Below are positions 1-54,567 of a DNA stretch of 64,000 bases, in pieces. How positions within the stretch are numbered: the stretch's first letter is position 1; the number at the start of each line of letters is the position of its first letter. The stretch spans positions 12,841,341 through 12,905,340 of the forward strand of contig NC_079432.1 in assembly GCF_026213295.1 (NCBI RefSeq), in the 5' to 3' direction. Origin of the DNA: Gadus chalcogrammus (Eukaryota > Chordata > Actinopteri > Gadiformes > Gadidae). A program made the position numbers and the translations under genes. The notes beneath the pieces were generated by a model. The model made no database searches and had not been told where the DNA came from. It saw only the letters and a list, made by a program, of their open reading frames with translations.

Positions 1-1579
1 TCGTCATGAAAAACCCATAAGGGGTAACACTGTCGAAATGTATTGAATAAAACATAGGGGGTAACACTGTCGTTTTATCAAATGAAACATGAGGGGTGAC
101 ACTGTTGTTTTTTATTGGTCTAAATGAAAAAAAACATAAGGGGTGACCCTGTTGTTTTCTATTGGTCGTCATGAAAAACACATAGGGGGTAACACTGTTG
201 TTTTTCTTTGGTCATCATGAAAAAAAACACAAGGGGTAACACTGTCGACATTTATCCATCAAAACATATGGGGTAACACTGTCGTTTTTATGAAATGAAA
301 CATGAGGGGTGACACTGTCGTTTTTCTTTGATCGTCATTAAAAAAACCATAAGGGGTAACACTGTTGTTTTTTATTTGTCGTCATGAAAAAAAACATAAG
401 GGGTAACACTGTTGTTTTTTTATTGGTCGTCGTGATAAAAAACATAAGGGGTAACACTGTCGTATTTTATTGGTCGTCATGATAAAAAACATATAAAAAA
501 AAAAAGATTGTCCTTGTCAAATAAATATAAGGGGTAACACTGTTGTTTTTATCAAAAGATACGTAAAGGGTAACACTGTCGTTCTTTATCTGTCGTCATG
601 AAAAACCCATAAGGGGTAACACTGTCGAAATGTATTGAATAAAACATAGGGGGTAACACTGTCGTTTTTATCAAATGAACCATGAGGGGTGACACTGTTG
701 TTTTTTATTGGTCTAAATGAAAAAAAACATAAGGGGTGACCCTGTTGTTTTTTATTGGTCGTCATGAAAAACACATAAGGGGTAACACTGTTGTTTTCTA
801 TTGGTCGTCATGAAAAAAAACATAGAGGGTAACACTGTTGTCTGCCAAATAAAATATAAGGGGTAACACTGTCGTTTTTTATTGGTCGTCATGAAAAAAA
901 ACATAAGGGGTAACACTGTCGATATTTATCAATTAGTACATAGGGGGTAACACTGTCGTTTTTATGAAATGAAACATGAGGGGTGACACTGTCGTTTTTC
1001 TTTGGTCGTCATGAAAAAAAACATAAGGGGTAACACTGTTGTTTTTATTGGTCGTCATGAAAAAAAACATAAGGGGTAACACTGTTGTTTTTTTATTGGT
1101 CGTCGTGATAAAAAACATAAGGGGTAACACTGTCATATTTTATTGGTCGTCATGATAAAAAACATATAAAAAAAAAAAGATTGTCCTTGTCAAATAAAAT
1201 ATAAGGGGTAACACTGTTGTTTTTATCAAAAGATACGTAAAGGGTAACACTGTCGTTCTTTATCTGTCGTCATGAAAAACCCATAAGGGGTAACACTGTC
1301 GAAATGTATTGAATAAAACATAGGGGGTAACACTGTCGTTTTATCAAATGAAACATGAGGGGTGACACTGTTGTTTTTTATTGGTCTAAATGAAAAAAAA
1401 CATAAGGGGTGACCCTGTTGTTTTTTATTGGTCGTCATGAAAAACACATAAGGGGTAACACTGTTGTTTTCTATTGGTCGTCATGAAAAAAACCATAAAG
1501 GGTAACACTGTTGTCTTTGTCAAATAAAATATAAGGGGTAACACTGTCGTTTTTTATTGGTCGTCATGAAAAAAGACAT
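1..1579. repeat. Tandem satellite-like array, left block
   Basis: Degenerate tandem repeat with a monomer of roughly 47 bp. Each monomer has a conserved core GGGGTAACACTGT (variant GGGGTGACACTGT), then CG or TG, a T-rich stretch, TTGGTCGTCATG and an A-rich run. A second layer is visible: a marked monomer pair (GTCGTCATGAAAAACCCATAAG, followed by a CGAAATGTATTGAATAAA variant) recurs at 1, 593 and 1267, which makes higher-order units of about 592 and 674 bp. The A-run AACATATAAAAAAAAA also recurs once per unit (near 486 and 1158). Open frames across it are frame-shifted readings of the same monomer and are not genes. The array runs off the left edge. Confidence 0.95.
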
Positions 1580-2440
1580 GAGGGAAATAATGGAAATACA
1601 CACATACATTTTAATGTCATGTATATCCTCTTTATTGATGATTGATGATTGTGTATTGTCATCGCCTCAGTGGTGCAGTGGAGTGCACTCTGCCTAACCC
1701 ACTGGAGACCGTGGCTCAATTTCTGTGGAAAACGCAATATCTTTAATTTTAAACGTAATGCTATCATGTCTATTGCACTGTCATATATAACCTCAGACAT
1801 AATTAAAATAAAAATCTCAGTGGGAAGTGGAGAAAGCTGTGAGCTAACCCCCTGGAGACCGTGGTTCAAGTCCGGTTGAGGTACTCTGTTGGAAGGCTCT
1901 TATTTCTATTTCATGCGAATTATAAAGTCAAGTATAACCATTGTGTTGACTTTATTCGGTGTCTTGATGGTGCATTGATAAGTTTGGAGGTTAATACTCT
2001 AAACAGCTCAGGTTCGGATCCCCGCAAAAACGTTGACAGGGGTACCACTGAGCTATTCTTTTATCTGCTGGTTTCACAGCCTCACAGTAAAAGACAGAAA
2101 CAGTATAGTCAACATCTGTTCTAAGATCACCAGAGTTAAACAAAGGGACTTGAGTTCTTTTTGCAATCGGCAAATCGTTAAGAAAGCAGCATGTATTTTG
2201 GCTTCTTCTGGTCATGTTCTTAAAAGTGAATTCTCTGTGTTGCCATCAGGGCGTCGCTACGCTTTACCTGCTTGCAGAACAAACCGCCATTCCAAGTCGT
2301 TCATCCCCTCTGCAATTCGACTACTAAATGCTCCGTAGTTGTGTATTTGTTGTTTGATTGTTACTGTGTCTGTATACAAGCTGCTCAAACTAATTGCCCC
2401 TAGTGGGATTAATAAAGTTGTATTGTATTGTAATGTATAC
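1580..2440 (+). mobile_element. Chimeric retroposon inserted in the satellite (tRNA-like modules plus LINE 3' end)
   Basis: This block interrupts the satellite. It holds three tRNA-like modules about 150 bp apart. The first (about 1665-1730) has an A-box-like TGGTGCAGTGG and a decayed B box in GGCTCAATTTC. The second (about 1815-1880) has a B box GGTTCAAGTCC. The third (about 1962-2022) has GGTTCGGATCC. They are followed by a LINE 3' fragment and a short TATTG-type tail (about 2412-2436), after which satellite monomers resume. I read it as one or more tRNA-derived SINE units joined to, or next to, a LINE 3' end. Independent nested insertions are an alternative. No target-site duplication was established. 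Confidence 0.6.
2033..2341 (+). pseudogene. LINE ORF2 C-terminal fragment
   Basis: The plus-strand frame ends in a stretch typical of fish non-LTR retrotransposon ORF2 C-termini, with LPSGRRYALPACRTNRHSKS followed by FIPSAIRLLN just before the stop, and upstream VNICSKITRVKQRDLSS. After the stop come about 70 bp of 3' UTR, then AATAAAGTTG and TATTG repeats, which is how such elements end. Only the last ~100 codons are present, so this is a 5'-truncated copy with no catalytic core. The L2-like clade is my best guess from the tail style and is not proven. Confidence 0.7.
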
Positions 2441-5125
2441 CACTGTTGTCATTTATTGGTCGTCATGAAAAAAAACACAAGGGGTAACACTGTTGTTTTC
2501 TATTGGTCGTCATGAAAAAACATAAGGGGTAACAGTGTCCCTTTTTTATTGGACGTCAGGAAAAAAAAGTATAAGGGGTAAAACTGTTGTTTTTCATCAG
2601 TCATCATGGGAAAATAACATAAGGGGTAACACTGTCGTTTTTATCAAATGAAACGTAAAGGGTAACACTGTCGTTCTTTATCTGTCGTCATGAAAAACCC
2701 ATAAGGGGTAACACTGTCGAAATGTATCGAATAAAACATAGGGGGTAACGCTGTCGTTTTTACCAAATTAAACATGAGGGGTGACACTGTCGTCTTTCTT
2801 TGGTCGTCATGAAAAAAAACATAAGGGGTAACACTGTCGTTTTTTATTGGTCGTCATGAAAAACACATAAGGGGTAACACTGTTGTTTTTTTATTGGTCG
2901 TCAAGAAAAAAAACATAAGGGGTAACACTTGTTTTCTATTGGTCGTCATGAAATAAAACACAAGGGGTAACACTGTCGTTTTTTATTGGTCGTCATGAAA
3001 AAAAATATAAGGGGTAACACTGTTGTTTTTCATCAGTCATCATGGGAAAATAACATAAGGGGTAACACTTTCGTTTTTATCAAATGAAACGTAAAGGGTA
3101 ACACTGTTGTTTTTTATCTGTCGTCATGAAAAACCCATAAGGGGTAACACTGTCGAAATGTATCGAATAAAACATAGGGGGTAACACTGTCGTTTTCACC
3201 AAATGAAACATGAGGGGTGACACTGTCGTTTTAATTGGTCGCCATAAAAAAAACCACAAGGGGTAACACTGTTGTTTTTTATTTGTCGTCATGAAAAAAA
3301 CATAAGGGGTAACACTGTCGTTTTTTATTGGTCGTCATGAAAAACACATAAGGGGTAACACTGTTGTTTTTTTATTGGTCGTCAAGAAAAAAAAACATAA
3401 GGGATAACACTTGATTTCTATTGGTCGTCATGAAAAAAAAAACAAGGGGTAACACTGTCGTTTTTTATTGGTCGTCAAAAAAAAATATATAAGGGGTAAC
3501 ACTGTTGTTTTTCATCAGTCATCATGGGAAAATAACATAAGGGGTAACACTTTCGTTTTTATCAAATGAAACGTAAAGGGTAACACTGTCGTTTTTTATC
3601 TGTCGTCATGAAAAACCCATAAGGGGTAACACTGTCGAAATGTATCGAATAAAACATAGGGGGTAACACTGTCGTTTTCACCAAATGAAACATGAGGGGT
3701 GACACTGTCGTTTTTAATTGGTCGCCATAAAAAAAAACACAAGGGGTAACACTGTTGTTTTTTATTTGTCGTCATGAAAAAAACATAAGGGGTAACACTG
3801 TCGTTTTTTATTGGTCGTCATGAAAAACACATAAGGGGTAACACTGTTGTTTTTTTATTGGTCGTCAAGAAAAAAAACATAAGGGATAACACTTGATTTC
3901 TATTGGTCGTCATGAAAAAAAACACAAGGGGTAACACTGTCGTTTTTTATTGGTCGTCAAAAAAAATATATAAGGGGTAACACTGTTGTTTTTCATCAGT
4001 CATCATGGGAAAATAACATAAGGGGTAACACTTTCGTTTTTATCAAATGAAAGGTAAAGGGTAACACTGTCGTTTTTAATCTGTCGTCATGAAAAACCCA
4101 TAAGGGGTAACACTGTCGAAATGTATCGGATAAAACATAGGGGGTAACACTGTCGTTTTCGCCAAATGAAACATGAGGGGTGACACTGTCGTTTTTATTG
4201 GTCGCCATGAAAAAAAACATAACGGGTAACACTGTTGTTTTTTATTGGTCGTCATGAAAAAAAACACAAGGGGTAAAACTGTTGTTTTTTATTGGTCGTC
4301 ATGAAAAAAAAGTATAAGGGGTAAAACTGTTGTTTTTCATCAGTCATCATGGGAAAATAACATAAGGGGTAACACTGTCGTTTTTATCACATGAAACGTA
4401 AAGGGTAACACTGCCGTTCTTTATCTGTCGTCATGAAAAACCCATAAGGGGTAACACTGTCGAAATGTATCGAATAAAACATAGGGGGTAACGCTGTCGT
4501 TTTTACCAAATGAAACATGAGAGGTCAGAGGTGACACTGTCGTCTTTCTTTGGTCGTTATGAAAAAAAACATAAGGGGTAACACTGATGTTTTTTATTGG
4601 TCGTCATGAAAAAAAACATAAGGGGTAACACTGTCGTTTTTTATTGGTCGTCATAAAAAAAAACATAAGGGGTAACACTGTAGTTTTTTATTGGTCGTCA
4701 AGAAAAAAAACATAAGGGGCAACACTTGTTTTTTATTGGTCGTCATGAAAAAAAACACAAGGGGTACCACTGTCGTTTTTCATTGGTCGTCATGAAAAAA
4801 AATATAAGGGGTAAAACTTTCGTTTTTATCAAATGAAACGTAAAGGGTAAAACTGTCGTTTTTTATCTGTCGTCATGAAAAACCCATAAGGGGTAACACT
4901 GTCGAAATGTATCAAATAAAACATAGGGGTAACACTGTCGTTTTCACCAAATGAAACATGAGGGGTGACACTGTCGTTTTTCTTTGGTCGTCATGAAAAA
5001 AAACATAAGGGGTAACACTGTCGTTTTTTATTGGTCTTCATGAAAAAGAAAATAAGGGGTAACACTGTTGTTTTTTATTGGTCGTCATAAAAAAAAACAC
5101 AAGGGGTAACACTGTTGTTTTTTAT
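2441..5125. repeat. Tandem satellite-like array, right block
   Basis: The same ~47 bp monomer as the left block. The marked monomer recurs at 2685, 3121, 3603, 4084, 4428 and 4870, giving spacings of 436, 482, 481, 344 and 442 bp. The two successive ~481 bp units (3121-4083) are nearly identical over their length, so this block was homogenised more recently than the left one, whose units are longer. The array stops abruptly at a T-rich stretch that abuts a dispersed repeat. It has no coding capacity. Confidence 0.95.
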
Positions 5126-5142
5126 TTTTATTTTTATTTTTT

Positions 5143-5415
5143 TTATTTATTGGGCTGGTGGGGCTAGAGCCCCTCTTGCCCCTCCAGACGAACTCAGCCG
5201 TAAGAAGCAAGCCAGGGTCGACTAAAAATTAAATAAAAGCGCCAAACTTATTATTTTATAGTACTTTCTGGGGAGATTCTTTTTTAAAAATATATATATA
5301 TATAAAAATATATATATATTCTATTTTTTTAATATATTTCCTTTTTTTCATTTTCTTTTTTTCTTGTGAGAGTATAGCGACTTGCCCCTAATGACCAGTC
5401 GCCAGCCACTGGTCA
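5143..5415 (-). mobile_element. Dispersed repeat, copy 1 (hAT-associated)
   Basis: About 270 bp that recur almost verbatim at 11340-11625. Both copies begin with GGGCTGGTGGGGCTAGAGCC, share an AAAGCGCC...CTTATTATTTTATAG block and an AT-rich centre, and end with TTGCCCCTAATGACCAGT followed by CCACTGG. Read on the minus strand the end is CAGTGGC, like hAT transposon termini. No transposase is visible in this copy. The strand is assigned from the second copy, which lies beside a minus-strand transposase start. Confidence 0.7.
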
Positions 5416-7640
5416 TTCTGACCTGGGACATTTAGAATAGTCGGTCCTCCTCATTTTTTTCCGGTCATTAACCGGTAATAACCGAAAACTGAAAACCGGC
5501 CTAACTTTCACCGTCAACACCGAATCCCTTCTTCTTCGCACGGCTGTCAACATCCGAAACATACGCTAGTTAGATTTTCTCAAACAGCAGTTTCAAGTAC
5601 GGGAAGCATAGAACTAACGTTAGCCAAGTGGGGGCTCCATGATTGCTAAATCTAATGAGAGAGGTAAAATTGCCATTAAGGAAGGAAAGCATAGTAGGCT
5701 ATGCCTTGCGACTGTGCTTCGTAGTATGCCTTTGCGTAACCCAGTATGCCTTTCGAAACACCTCGTGACTGGTCGATGAAACGCTACCAGGAACGCCTAA
5801 AGGGCGTTCTTGTGTCATGACCGAAACGCCCAAGCCTGCAGCTGGAAAAAAATGTGCTTATACACATCTCAAGCCTGTTGACTGATTCATCCCCCTAGCA
5901 TCCTTCTCCTCTTCTGCTGTTAATAAATGCCATTCAGGTGCGTTTCTGACACAGCTGTAGTTGTTGTTTTCTTTAACAACTGTTCTGAATGTAGGTTAAC
6001 TGTTTTCTCTATGAAACACCGACACACAAACACACATGCGAGCCACAGGGTCTAAGAGGAGAGGCTACCTTGAACAGCTTAGGCCTACTGTGCCTTTCAC
6101 AATATTATTTTTAACTGTGCTGTTCGTTTCTCCAAAGCTCTCTATGGTTAGACCCCCTTAAGGGAAAACAAACATAGTATTGACGTTTATTTTCATATAA
6201 TTATGCATCTGTCCATATTTTTACTATCCTTATTACACTGAGCATAATACTCTGTATAATGACTGGTGGGAATAAGATGTTACGTGTTTCTCATCTTCCA
6301 TTGTGTAACTAAATCCAACTTTTTGAGGTTGACTTAGTCTTGAGGACGAATCCAGTGTAAACGTTCCCCTTGCGCCACACGTTTACTCTCACTCTCCTGA
6401 GCAAATGCACTCCGTTGTCCTTCATTCTTGAGGGGCATTGCGTGTCCAAACACTGCGGGACCTTAGGAGCGGTTTGTCAAATAAAAGTGAAACCTGCCGA
6501 TGGTTTGCCCTCTAAACGAGAGCTGTCATCATCGCTGTCTGTCCTCGCCCGATGTTGACAGGAGCCTCACTGAAGAAGGCCAACTCGTGCTCTGATGATG
6601 AGTTTTTTTATTTTTGGGGAATGCGTGAATCGTTTCAGTATGAGGCAGATTTGACCACATGGTGGTGGTTAACAGCCAATCAGACGCTGAGTCATGTCTA
6701 GAAGGGGATATGTAATGATTGGCTGTGCTGGGCTCAGCGTTCAGGCTGGTGGATAGTTATGTGGTAGGGCTGTCATATCAGGATCTGAAATGCCTCTGAT
6801 CAAGGCTGGATTAGCCTCACTAGAACAGGTGCCCATCAGAGGGCCTGGTCCACAGGGGGGCCAGTTAAGCCCCTCTGGGGGGGGCTTAGCTGGGGGCTTT
6901 TTTACTGTATTTGTTTATAAAGTTGTTGATGACTTCAGCAGGAGTGATTCCCTTCCCAGGTCGTTCTGTTTTGAGTGAAGCTCTAGACGAGGTGCCCTGG
7001 TAATACATACTTGATGCTTCTGAAAATCTCTGTTTATAACCAACACCCTGTGACGCTACAACAGCAATAACAATAATAATAATAGTAATAAAAAATAATA
7101 ATGCTACATTAAAAGACTAAACATGGACATCATCAAATCAGTGTTGTGATGGGGTGATTCTCAATGTAATTAAGGTAAGAGCAACAGCTTTGAAATAGAG
7201 AACAAGCTGCCATTATCAACTGCTGGGGAGAAGAAGATAACTACCCTCCACAGGCCTGTATTTTGTGAGCTAATTAATGTTTTGTTTAACACGATTGTGA
7301 TTTTCAGGTTGAATACTTTGTTGACCAAGTACTTAGAGAAAAAGGAAAGCCCCTGTGTAGGGCTTGAAAGGATTTAGGGACTTCATGGACGGACTGAGTG
7401 CAGCAGGCCTCCTTCAATTGTAGGGTTGAGTCTGATTTAGCGACATGAAGATAAAATGCACACTTAAGGGCGTATAGAAAGTAAAAGGCATCCTCAAATG
7501 CAAACTTTTTTGTGGGACAACCTACCGGGGACCCAACATTTTAGTCCATAATAAAAAAAGTAGCCATCAATGTAGTTTGTATCTGTAATAGAGATGATGA
7601 TGATCCAGAATAAGGATGAGGTTGAACAGACCTGGCCGAT
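5416..7640. other. Intergenic DNA, no gene seen
   Basis: The first part (about 5455-5520) has CCGGTCATTAACCGGTAATA and related AACCG-rich words that resemble decayed hAT termini. The rest has no ORF with coding character. A short (AAT)n-like tract lies near 7060-7105 and a G-rich stretch at about 6845-6900. Confidence 0.5.
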
Positions 7641-7646
7641 GCCACA

Positions 7647-7688
7647 CTGCAAACAACTACAAATGTACTAATTTGTAGTTGTTTGCAG
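7647..7688. repeat. Perfect 18-bp inverted repeat with 6-nt loop
   Basis: Left arm 7647-7664 (CTGCAAACAACTACAAAT) is the exact reverse complement of right arm 7671-7688, separated by GTACTA. It lies about 490 bp upstream of the ust start codon. It could be a hairpin, a MITE relic or a palindromic protein-binding site. Confidence 0.9.
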
Positions 7689-7689
7689 A

Positions 7690-8179
7690 TCTCAACAACA
7701 CTCCGATGGAATGTCTTTATCCAATGAAGCCAAATTGCACTGCTGCCTTCAAGACTCAAGGCCACAGCCTCCAACAACGGTTGTGTCGCGCCCGCGGGGG
7801 GGCGCTGTTTCACACATTAACACTACAAAAACGAAAATATCCCATAAAGTGGAAGTTCTTTCCTCCACGTTTAGTAATCTGACACTTTGGCCGACCCCCC
7901 TAAAGAAAATCCCCAAGCAGGACGATGGTCTCGTAATAACTCGAGTTGTATCAGTAGTCGTCCCGAGCGCAGACGAGAAGAACCGAGCCGAAGCGGAAAA
8001 ACGGCGAGAGCGCAAACAACTCGTGGCGGCTAAGCGGGGGGGGGGGAACCCTGCCTGGCGTTTCATAAAGAGGTGTCCTTCAGTGGCTCAGATGATACCA
8101 GAGCAACGAGAAGAAGTTTTACTTTCCGCAAGCGGATGGGTGACTACCGCTTCCAGCGCCGGCGCTTTGTGAGGAGGAG
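7690..8179 (+). promoter_or_regulatory. Putative ust promoter / 5' UTR, CpG-rich
   Basis: CpG dinucleotides become frequent here (for example 7785-7807 and 7955-8060) compared with the flanks, as expected of a vertebrate housekeeping-type promoter. A CTCF-like word CCGCGGGGGGGCGCTG is at 7792-7807. A long plus-strand open frame covers 7711-8172, but it is not in frame with ust and shows no recognisable domain, so I treat it as leader sequence. No TATA box or initiator can be assigned with confidence, and the transcription start is unknown. Confidence 0.45.
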
Positions 8180-50076
<41,897 letters not shown>

Positions 50077-50225
50077 GGACGCCCGCGCCGTGGCGGACTA
50101 AGGCCCGGGGTGTGGGGGCCTGTACTGGACTAGTGGGACAGGGGCCGGAACACCAGGGTGGAGGGGGTTCTCCCCCCTTAATGGATCACCCTGGTGGTGG
50201 GTGGGTTGGTCGGTTGCTCAGTGTT

Positions 50226-50373
<148 letters not shown>

Positions 50374-53300
50374 GAAAAAGACTCTTTCTATGGCGAGGAC
50401 TGGACGTGTGGAGTGAATAGATCGGGGTAGGGGGAGGGGGGTTGCAGTTTCTCATGAACTGCCGGGGGGACCATGGAAATGGACTTGGAAGGCTCGACGC
50501 CATTTTGAAGTTCCTTCAAGCTCACTGAGCGAGATTCGTTGGATTTGAGGCAGATGCGGTTTCTATTATCTCCAGGAGAGATGAATGCTGGATGGGGACA
50601 AATCTGTTGAGAAATATTCTAAATTACAGGATGATTGCGACCATTGCGAGATAAGAGGGTTGGTTGAATATTTGCATTTTCTTGTTTTGATATTGGTACT
50701 TTTTTTAATGGTTCTCCCTCTCGACTCTGGTCTGTAAAGCTTCTAATTTTATGTCATCAAAAGTGCCATCAAACTATTCATCATCCAGGACAGTTCAAGA
50801 CACATGGAGTCAGTTTGTGATGAAAATCCCAAGACACATCCTACAGTGTTTTCTGAAAACTGTCGTGACACCACCTGTGGATGATGGTATTTGATTCAGT
50901 GGGAGGCGGAACGATAAGCACGCATTTATGAATTCAGAGAATTCCAATTGTGTGCGGCAGTATCATTACACTCGACCAAACCAACATTGTGTTTTACATG
51001 TATTTAAGATAGGTCACGGTGTATAAGTGTTTGAAATTTTTCCATTTTTGGGGGAATAATTATAGGGATGAATGCGAAGAAAGTGCATGAAGCCCAATTC
51101 AGTTCAATCCAAAGTTTTAAATATCAGTAAAAGAACTTGCCAAAACTATTGCCAACTTCTCTACAATGCAATGCTATGACCCATTTTGGGATGTATTTAT
51201 TATATCTGTGTTTATCATGACATTAATTAGCAGCTCGTCCATTTCCCTCTTGCGTAGAATTGCTCTGGAAAGTTCTGTTTAAATTAAGGTACGTATTTGT
51301 TTGTCATATTTTTCTGTTGGTGGGCAGAGACTGCTTGTGGGGCGGTTGGATGGATTTTTCAAGTTTAACAGTAATAATCTACCATCGGTCCCATGATATG
51401 AAAACTAATTGAAGCATATCAAAGATTTTAAGGAATTGTATTTAAGTTGTTTTATGTACAAATGCCTTTAAATGCCAAAAAACTAAAAAAACAGGAAATA
51501 AAGAAATCCTGGTGGACAAGCTGGAGACGAGAGGGGTTCATTTTGGTTCTCACCATCTAGTGGTCAGCGTAGCGATGCTGAATCCTGCTCCACTAATGGC
51601 CACTCAACCTCCATTCAAGCCTGAAACACTCCATCCAAGTCAACACTCCCTTCAAGACACACTTACAGAGACTGAGGCTGGGAACAGGAAGCTACAAATG
51701 AAGGACATTTGAAGTCCTTGAGCACCAGCTTTTGGTCGCCAAATAACACAGTCCCCAACTCTCCAAGTGGTTTCTAGGACGACTTTTTAAGTAGGAACAT
51801 TTTGCATTTCAGGGACCGATTGAGATGGATTCATACGTGACGAGTTTGAGCTCAATCTCTCCCCTGGTCCAAGAGACGTCTGGTCCAATACCTCACTGTA
51901 ACTAAGTAGGTGTAGCCCAATAATGTGGGCTAAAGGCTTGTCCATTATGCTGAGTCGTCATTCTGAAACTGTGAACACCACCACTTTACGTGTGAGTGAG
52001 TGTGAATTTAGTGCCTGAAGCAAACCGGAACAATAAAATACACTTTGAGTTTGATCAGGAGAGGGGAGCACTCTGAGATAAATCGTTTCAGGGCCAGTAA
52101 GGTAGATGATTTTGAGCAGATGCATGAGCATACTTTGTCAAAAGAACATTTCTACCTTAAATAATCCGTAAGAAGAACAATCTGTTAGAAGCTTATGTCC
52201 TATAGCAGATTAATCTGCATTGACATTCAGTTGACATCAATTTTATTGTCGATTGGGCAGATTTCACAGCAAAGTAAAAAATAAATGGCTTAAACCTGAA
52301 CTATGTAACTTTTCTACTCTAGCTACCTACTCCATTTAATAAATATCCGAACTATACAGTTTATAAAGAGTTAAAACAGCATATCCCCCACCCCCAACCC
52401 TTCCAACTCTAGAGGCTGCTAAAGGGCAGAAACATATTGCAGGATTAACATCAGTTATGTTTTTACTTTGGTTGAACTTAGTCTTCATGATCCGTTGTGT
52501 GTTTTCCGATCAAATAAAAAACATCTAAAAAGGCCAAATGTCTGTCAGAGACTTTGGTCGTATGGGGATTAAAAAATATTTCCTAAGGTTTCAGAAGGCT
52601 TTGTGAATTGGGCATACCACAGCCCTAATTCCCATTTCAGTTCTGACTTTATGCAGTGTGAAATCACTGTGGTGTGGGGAGGTGGAGGGAGATGAGTGTG
52701 TACCCTTACACAATATCCAACAATGCTCGTCCCTCCCTTAGTATGCTCTCATTTCTGTACGCAGTATCTCTAGGGTCGGTCTCATTCTTTACTTCATTGA
52801 TCCACTTTGTTTTGGTGTGCCGTTCCACTGCTTGCTGATTTTATTTAAGAGTGCGTTAGATTGAACCGCTAAGCCTCTGTTTGGGCCATCCTAACTGTGG
52901 CCCACCTCTGCTTAACCGAAGACACGATAAGGTTTTGCGTTAGGTCATGGTACCCTGGGAGTGGGGAGCCGATATATTAATGATGGACATTTCATCCAAT
53001 CAGACTACAGCCACAACCAATGGCAGATATTGAATGTTCATGTATGTTACAATAACTATTTTGACATAATTACTTACAAATCACAAAGTATAAGTAAAAC
53101 CTTACATTGATGTGTTAAGCAGCCACTTCTTGTCTAATAAACTGCTTTGTCCCCCTCCAAATTGGCCAAGAGGCCATTCCAAAACTCCTTGTGCGTTTGG
53201 GAACGGCACTGTTTACTGGTAATTATCAAGTAGGTACTATCAAATTAAAATTAAATGTAGCTTTTTTTGTTCAGCTATCTGTCCTGCCAACTTGTCATAT

Positions 53301-53642
53301 TCACCTAGCATCCATCTTGACCAAGATGGTCTGCTAGGTAAATAAGGCCCAGGGTCACCTGACAGGAAGTGTTTGACCCTGAGCGTGTTGATCATCTTGA
53401 TCATCAAGTGTAATGTCAATGGTGGATCATTTATTCAACATGTGCTGTTTTGTGTGTTAATGCTTAAGCTGCAGGTGATGTGCTTTGATTTGTTGATGTA
53501 GCCATTGCATAGGCTGACCCTGGCTGCTGATTGGCTATTGGCGTGGGTAGTTGCCCCCAGTTCTCCATCTCTCTCTCAGTCCTCTTTCCTAGCGCCCGTG
53601 ACCAGACCTTGTTTAGAGTGCAGTCACTTACTTTTGTTCATC

Positions 53643-53690
53643 CCCTTAGTTTTGATTTGTCAACTATATCTCTCCGATCAAAACTAAGGG
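53643..53690. repeat. Perfect 14-bp inverted repeat, 20-nt loop
   Basis: CCCTTAGTTTTGAT at 53643-53656 pairs exactly with ATCAAAACTAAGGG at 53677-53690. In the probable ust 3' UTR. Confidence 0.9.
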
Positions 53691-54567
53691 AATGTAGCTA
53701 TTTTTTTCAGACTGGTAAGGTGTTTGGATATCTGTGAAGTGGGTTACGCCTCAACCCTTTTTTGTTAGTTTTATTGGAAACGTATATTTTCCAGCTCTTC
53801 TATTGACGAACAGTAACCTGATCAAACCCCTTAGGGATCGCTATTACGCTATTGATTGCTTTGGCTGGTGCCTCAGCTGGGGGTCAGTTGAGAAGGCCTG
53901 GGAGTCAGCTGAGAAGGGTCAGCTGAGACCCTTCCTGTTGCACCTGTTTCCCCAGTCAACTCATTTGCCATTGTAAGTCACATCTGTTGCACTTTCTCTG
54001 TTTTTTATATAATGATCATTTTGCAGTTAAGCAGAGGTTTTGATGGTACATTTGAATTGCTGAACATCTTATCTCCTCCTCAATTATAAAATGCAAACAT
54101 TGTTAAAGTGTAAGGGTACTATATTTGTACTCTTATATTATTTTGTATGTTGGTCAGTGTTAGCCAGCTCATGCATTGAATCTCCAACTTAGCCAACTTC
54201 TATTTACAGTACAGCATCATTATTAGAGATCACAGTCACAATAAGCTATTTTTTCTACAAAAATACATATCTATGACTTTTACCTTTATGTTTAACGTAA
54301 TCTTCCATATCTCAGTTTGTGTAGTTTTTATTATCCTGCCAAGTGTTCAGTGTTTGCTTTCTGCCAGTTTAATTTATTATTTTCCTTTGCTTTCCATATA
54401 AGAATCTCAGGAAGGAAGACATGTAATGTATTGCCTCAATCATGTGTACGATTGGTTGCTTTCAGCTTTGATTTAACTCTTGGCATGTACCGATTGAAAT
54501 ATGTCCCGAATAAAATGGACAGATATCTCGATTGAATAATCAAACAACTACGTTGAGGCAAAATAAA

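Noticed and set aside
1815..1880. Functional tRNA gene (clear GGTTCAAGTCC B box)
   Set aside because: No complete cloverleaf pairing is visible and the unit is embedded in a retroposon with similar decayed modules on both sides.
586..4267. Minus-strand open frames with MTTNKKQQ...VTPYVFF-like peptides
   Set aside because: They are translations of the tandem monomer in shifting frames, with no start context, domain or conservation.
1..5125. Regularly spaced repeats that look superficially like a CRISPR array
   Set aside because: The spacers are themselves copies of one another, the period varies, and the surrounding DNA is vertebrate. It is a satellite.
7711..8172. 153-codon plus-strand open frame just before ust
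   Set aside because: It is out of frame with ust, has no recognisable domain and lies in CpG-rich leader sequence where long frames arise by chance.
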